38,246 nt of DNA from an uncultured Ruminococcus sp. (GTDB taxonomy: Bacteria; Bacillota; Clostridia; Oscillospirales; Acutalibacteraceae), in the NCBI GenBank assembly GCA_905233755.1, contig CAJODM010000016.1:1-38246 (forward strand), written 5' to 3'. The translations under genes and the position numbers were made by a program. Below the pieces are notes generated by a model. The model had not been told where the DNA came from. It searched no databases and was given only the letters and a program-made list of their open reading frames with translations. How positions within the stretch are numbered: position 1 is the stretch's first letter; each line of letters opens with the position of its first letter. Positions 35,264-38,246 of the stretch are shown piece after piece.

Positions 35264-35292
35264 AGTATAGATTACCAGATTTTGGTTAACAA
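35264..35292 (-). promoter_or_regulatory. Promoter of noc
   Basis: On the minus strand TTGTTA (35292-35287), 17 nt, TATACT (35269-35264). Confidence 0.65.
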
Positions 35293-35331
35293 TATTGTCG
35301 GATTTTGACCGATTTTTTTCATTTTTTTTGC

Positions 35332-35358
35332 AAAAAAACCGACATTTCTGTCGGTTTT
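35332..35358 (-). terminator. Rho-independent terminator of mnmG-rsmG
   Basis: AAAACCGACA (35335-35344) pairs with TGTCGGTTTT (35349-35358), TTTC loop. The minus strand continues in a T-run. It is 130 nt past the rsmG stop. Confidence 0.85.
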
Positions 35359-35487
35359 AGAAGAATATTTTGAGCGGATTCGACCTGTCCGCGCCGCGAT
35401 CCGGTGACCTCCACCCGCGGGTAGAGCCAACAGCCGTACATCCAACCAAGCGGCAAAGCGTATCCCGCCGAAGCGACAGGGCGCCAA

Positions 35488-36201
35488 TCACAGGGGGTGC
35501 TTGCCGATCTTCTTGGCGGTGCGGGGATAGGCGGCGGGGGTGGGGGCGGTCTTGCGGATGCAAAGGATGCTCCGCTCTCCCGCGTCGAGCAGCGGGAACG
35601 TATGGATCGCATCGACCCTGCCGCACAGCACGTCCAGCGCGTTCTCGGCTTCCCGAAGCTCGGGTGCGGCGTCTCTGCCCTTCATCGCGATGAATGTGCC
35701 GCCGGGCCGAACATACGGCAGGCACAGCTCCGAGAGGATGTTCAGCGGAGCGACCGCCCGCGCAACGGCATAGTCAAAGCTGTCGCGCAGCGCGGTGCGC
35801 GCGCCGTCCTCGGCGCGGCTGTGCACGAACGCCACATCCCGCAGCCCGAGCGCCTCACACAGCTCAGAGAGGAAGGTCAGCCGCTTCTGCAAGCTGTCGA
35901 GGAGCGTCAGCCGGAGGTCGGGGCGCGCGATCTTCAGCACCACCCCCGGGAACCCCGCGCCGGTGCCGACGTCGATGATCGACGCGCCGGCGTCTATCTC
36001 GAAGTACCGCAGCAGCAGGAGCGAATCGCCAAAGTGCTTGAGCGCGACGTCGCGCGGCTCGGTCAGCGCGGTGAGGTTCACGCTGCGGTTGCGCTCTGTG
36101 AGCATCTCATAATAGCAGGAGAGCTGCTCAAGCTGCTCTGCATAAAGGATGATCTCCAGCGCGCGAAACGTATCGGTCAGGATATGGGGAAAGTCACTCA
36201 T
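35488..36201 (-). CDS. rsmG: 16S rRNA (guanine527-N7)-methyltransferase RsmG (GidB)
   Basis: RsmG methylates G527 of 16S rRNA with SAM. The 237-residue product has the motif I IDVGTGAGFPG (76-86) and SLQKRLTFL. I chose the second of two adjacent ATGs (36201), 6 nt from GGAGGG. The longer reading adds MTRPIGGLM. It overlaps mnmG by 8 nt, the standard arrangement. The normal basic C-terminus (YPRTAKKIGKHPL) argues that the following 130 nt are untranslated. Confidence 0.96.
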   Translation of the reverse strand: MSDFPHILTDTFRALEIILYAEQLEQLSCYYEMLTERNRSVNLTALTEPRDVALKHFGDSLLLLRYFEIDAGASIIDVGTGAGFPGVVLKIARPDLRLTLLDSLQKRLTFLSELCEALGLRDVAFVHSRAEDGARTALRDSFDYAVARAVAPLNILSELCLPYVRPGGTFIAMKGRDAAPELREAENALDVLCGRVDAIHTFPLLDAGERSILCIRKTAPTPAAYPRTAKKIGKHPL

Positions 36202-38089
36202 CATCAACCCTCCGATCGGTCGCGTCACGCTTCATCAGATAGATCAGCAGGACGTTGATATCCGCCGGCGAGACCCCGCTAATGCGGCTCGCCTGCCCGA
36301 TGTTCAGCGGACGCAGGGCGGCGAGCTTCTCGGCCGCCTCGAGCCGCAGTCCGGTGACCGCCGCATAGTCGATATCGGGCGGCAGGGTCTTCTGCTCTAA
36401 TTTGCGGAGCCGATCGACAGCAGCGAGCTGTTTCTTGATATATCCCTCGTACTTGACGGCGATCTCGACCTGCTCGAAGATCGCACTTGGCAAGTCGGGG
36501 CGATCGGTATCGACCGGCGCGAGCGCGTCGTAGCTGAGCTCCGGTCGCCGGAGCAGCTCGACCAGACGCACGCCGGTGGTGACGTCGGATGTTTCACGTG
36601 AAACAAGGATCTCGCTCAGCGTATCCGACGGCGGGATGGTCGTCGCGTTGACACGGGCGGTCTCCTGCCGGATTAGCTCCTGCTTGTGCAGAAACCGCTC
36701 GTACCGCTCGTCCGAGATCAGCCCGACCGCGCGCCCGATGGGGGTCAGGCGTGCGTCGGCGTTGTCCTGACGCAGGATCAGCCGGTACTCGCTGCGCGAG
36801 GTCATCATGCGATAGGGCTCCTCGGCGCCCTTGGTAACGAGGTCGTCGATGAGGGTACCGATATAGGAGCTCGCGCGATCGAGCACCAACGGGGCGCGCC
36901 CGAGCGCGCGGTGCGCGGCGTTGATGCCGGCGATAAGTCCCTGGGCGGCGGCCTCCTCATATCCCGATGAGCCGTTGAACTGACCCGCGCCGAACAGCCC
37001 CGGGTGATCCTTGAACTCGAGCGTCGCATACAGCGCGGTCGGGTCGACACAGTCGTACTCAATCGCATAGGCAGGGCGCATCACGACAGCGTTCTCGAGC
37101 CCCTTGATCGTGTGATAGAACTGCAGCTGCACCTCCTCGGGGAGCGATGAGGACATCCCCTGCAGGTACATCTCCTCGGTATCCAGCCCACACGGCTCGA
37201 TGAAGAGCTGGTGCCGCTCTTTCTCTGAGAAGCGGACGATCTTGTCCTCTAAGCTTGGGCAGTAGCGCGGCCCAACGCCCTCGATCATCCCGCCATAGAG
37301 AGGCGAGCGGTCGAGGTTATCGAGGATGACCGCCTTGGTGCGCTCGTTCGTCCACGAGATATGACAGCTGACTCGATTTTCGATCGGGACATCGGTATCA
37401 TAAGAGAACGGCACGGTGTGCGTATCGCCAAGCTGCTCCTCGAGCTCTGAGAAGTCGATGCTCGACCGCCTGACGCGCGCGGGGGTGCCGGTCTTGAACC
37501 GACGGGTGGGGATCCCGAGCCGCCTGAGCCCGTCGCCGAGGAACGCCGAGGGGAAGATCCCGTCCGGCCCGCTCTCGTAGCTCACCTCGCCGACAAAGAC
37601 CCGACCGCCGAGATAGGTGCCGGTGGCGATGACGACCGATCGGCAGCGGTACACGCCGCGCATCCGGCTCGTCAGCAGCCAATCGTCGCCGTCGCGGGCG
37701 ATGTCGGTGATCTCGGTCTGGCGCAGGTCGAGGTTCTCCTGCAGCTCCAGCGTATGCTTCATCAGCGCGCTGTACCGGCGGCGGTCGATCTGAGCCCGCA
37801 GCGAGTGGACAGCAGGACCCTTGCCGCGGTTGAGCATCCGCGACTGGATGGTACAGGCGTCCGCCGCCCTGCCCATCTCGCCGCCGAGGGCGTCCACCTC
37901 GCGGACAAGGTGACCCTTTGCCGTGCCGCCGATCGAGGGGTTGCACGGACAGTTGCCGACGGCGTCCATGTTGATGGTGAACACCGCCGTGCGGCATCCG
38001 AGGCGCGCCGACGCCAGCGCCGCCTCGATGCCGGCATGACCGGCCCCGATGACGGCAACATCATATTCGCCTGCAAAGTAGGTGGACAT
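36194..38089 (-). CDS. mnmG: tRNA uridine-5-carboxymethylaminomethyl(34) synthesis enzyme MnmG (GidA)
   Basis: MnmG with MnmE modifies U34 of certain tRNAs using FAD, methylene-THF and NADH. The 631-residue product has the FAD-binding GAGHAG (15-20), the redox Cys47 and Cys49 in CPCNPSIGG, GKGPAVHSLRAQ, IATGTYLGG and the C-terminal helical domain (DINVLLIYL). The start MSTYFAGEYDVAV at 38089 is 5 nt from GGAGG. MnmE is not in the window. Codons V-S-R-E-T near residue 497 coincide with a perfect parS site. It also acts on the same wobble uridine as mnmA at 29.5 kb. Confidence 0.97.
   Translation of the reverse strand: MSTYFAGEYDVAVIGAGHAGIEAALASARLGCRTAVFTINMDAVGNCPCNPSIGGTAKGHLVREVDALGGEMGRAADACTIQSRMLNRGKGPAVHSLRAQIDRRRYSALMKHTLELQENLDLRQTEITDIARDGDDWLLTSRMRGVYRCRSVVIATGTYLGGRVFVGEVSYESGPDGIFPSAFLGDGLRRLGIPTRRFKTGTPARVRRSSIDFSELEEQLGDTHTVPFSYDTDVPIENRVSCHISWTNERTKAVILDNLDRSPLYGGMIEGVGPRYCPSLEDKIVRFSEKERHQLFIEPCGLDTEEMYLQGMSSSLPEEVQLQFYHTIKGLENAVVMRPAYAIEYDCVDPTALYATLEFKDHPGLFGAGQFNGSSGYEEAAAQGLIAGINAAHRALGRAPLVLDRASSYIGTLIDDLVTKGAEEPYRMMTSRSEYRLILRQDNADARLTPIGRAVGLISDERYERFLHKQELIRQETARVNATTIPPSDTLSEILVSRETSDVTTGVRLVELLRRPELSYDALAPVDTDRPDLPSAIFEQVEIAVKYEGYIKKQLAAVDRLRKLEQKTLPPDIDYAAVTGLRLEAAEKLAALRPLNIGQASRISGVSPADINVLLIYLMKRDATDRRVDDE
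36590..36605. promoter_or_regulatory. Perfect parS site inside mnmG
   Basis: TGTTTCACGTGAAACA is an exact match to the 16-bp ParB site and spans the V-S-R-E-T codons of mnmG. It lies 2.3 kb from the other parS site. Confidence 0.95.
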
Positions 38090-38108
38090 AGTGACCTCCA
38101 AAGGAGTG

Positions 38109-38128
38109 AATAGTGAAGAATGAAGAGT
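38109..38128. repeat. AATAGTGAAGA-type short repeat, copy 2
   Basis: Matches 9195-9214 at 18 of 20 positions. It lies 20 nt upstream of the mnmG start, on the transcribed side of the leader. Confidence 0.5.
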
Positions 38129-38155
38129 AGAAAGTTGTATAGTAAAACTTGTTAG

Positions 38156-38197
38156 GTCAGCACATAGGTAAGTGGATAGTGTCAGCACATAGGTAAG
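38156..38197. repeat. 17-bp direct repeat upstream of mnmG
   Basis: GTCAGCACATAGGTAAG occurs at 38156-38172 and exactly at 38181-38197, a 25-bp period. The rest of 38198-38246 shows no gene or clear promoter to me. Confidence 0.6.
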
Positions 38198-38246
38198 CCT
38201 GTGGGTAATACAGGTAAGGCAATATGAACCGATGAGGAAGATGGAA

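Noticed and set aside
35272-35487. Open frame continuing in phase after the rsmG TGA
   Set aside because: A read-through product was considered, but RsmG already has its usual C-terminus and the frame crosses a rho-independent terminator.

Overview
The window looks like a chromosomal piece of a GC-rich member of the Clostridia (Firmicutes), probably an Oscillospiraceae/Ruminococcaceae-type gut anaerobe. The evidence is a pyruvate:ferredoxin oxidoreductase, an HrcA/CIRCE-controlled chaperone operon, the Firmicutes rimP-nusA-ylxR-ylxQ-infB-rbfA order, a soj-parB-noc-rsmG-mnmG block with parS sites, and strong AGGAGG ribosome binding sites. Promoters are AT-rich sigma-A types set in GC-rich coding sequence. 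The genes are almost all core genes. I see no phage, CRISPR array, insertion sequence with a transposase, rRNA or tRNA. The unusual content lies between genes and in leaders.

Layout. 1-6.4 kb (minus): lepA, nifJ and a small lipoprotein. 6.6-9.2 kb (plus): an OmpR-type response regulator and its histidine kinase, behind a promoter carrying a PhoB-like direct repeat. 9.2-10.7 kb (minus): rsmE and mtnN. 10.8-15.5 kb (plus): pncC behind a long structured leader, an orphan MinD-like ATPase, mgsA, prmA, a membrane protein of unknown function and an Mrp-type Fe-S carrier. 15.5-20.5 kb (minus): hrcA-grpE-dnaK-dnaJ under a perfect CIRCE operator. 20.6-27.7 kb (minus): the translation/transcription operon rimP-nusA-ylxR-ylxQ-infB-rbfA-nrnA-truB, with a terminator-like hairpin in its leader and a 157-bp MITE-like element at the truB stop codon. 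27.7-31.1 kb (plus): cysK with a short upstream ORF, an ECF transporter S component, mnmA and an Rrf2 regulator with three clustered cysteines. This group points to cysteine/sulfur/Fe-S homeostasis. 31.2-38.1 kb (minus): mnmG-rsmG, noc-like, soj-parB-serS, with one near-consensus parS between noc and soj and one perfect parS inside mnmG. This gene set normally lies beside oriC, so the origin is probably not far beyond the right edge.

I see no clearly new multi-gene system. The best candidates for undescribed biology are: (1) the pncC leader, with a pseudoknot-like fold starting at a promoter whose palindromic -35 box is shared with divergent rsmE; (2) the cysK leader, where a translated 14-codon ORF ends Cys-Arg-Phe and its stop lies in a hairpin; (3) the rimP-nusA leader hairpin, a possible NusA-sensitive attenuator; (4) two short palindromic repeat elements abutting stop codons. 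All start choices and structures were read by eye; nothing was folded or searched.
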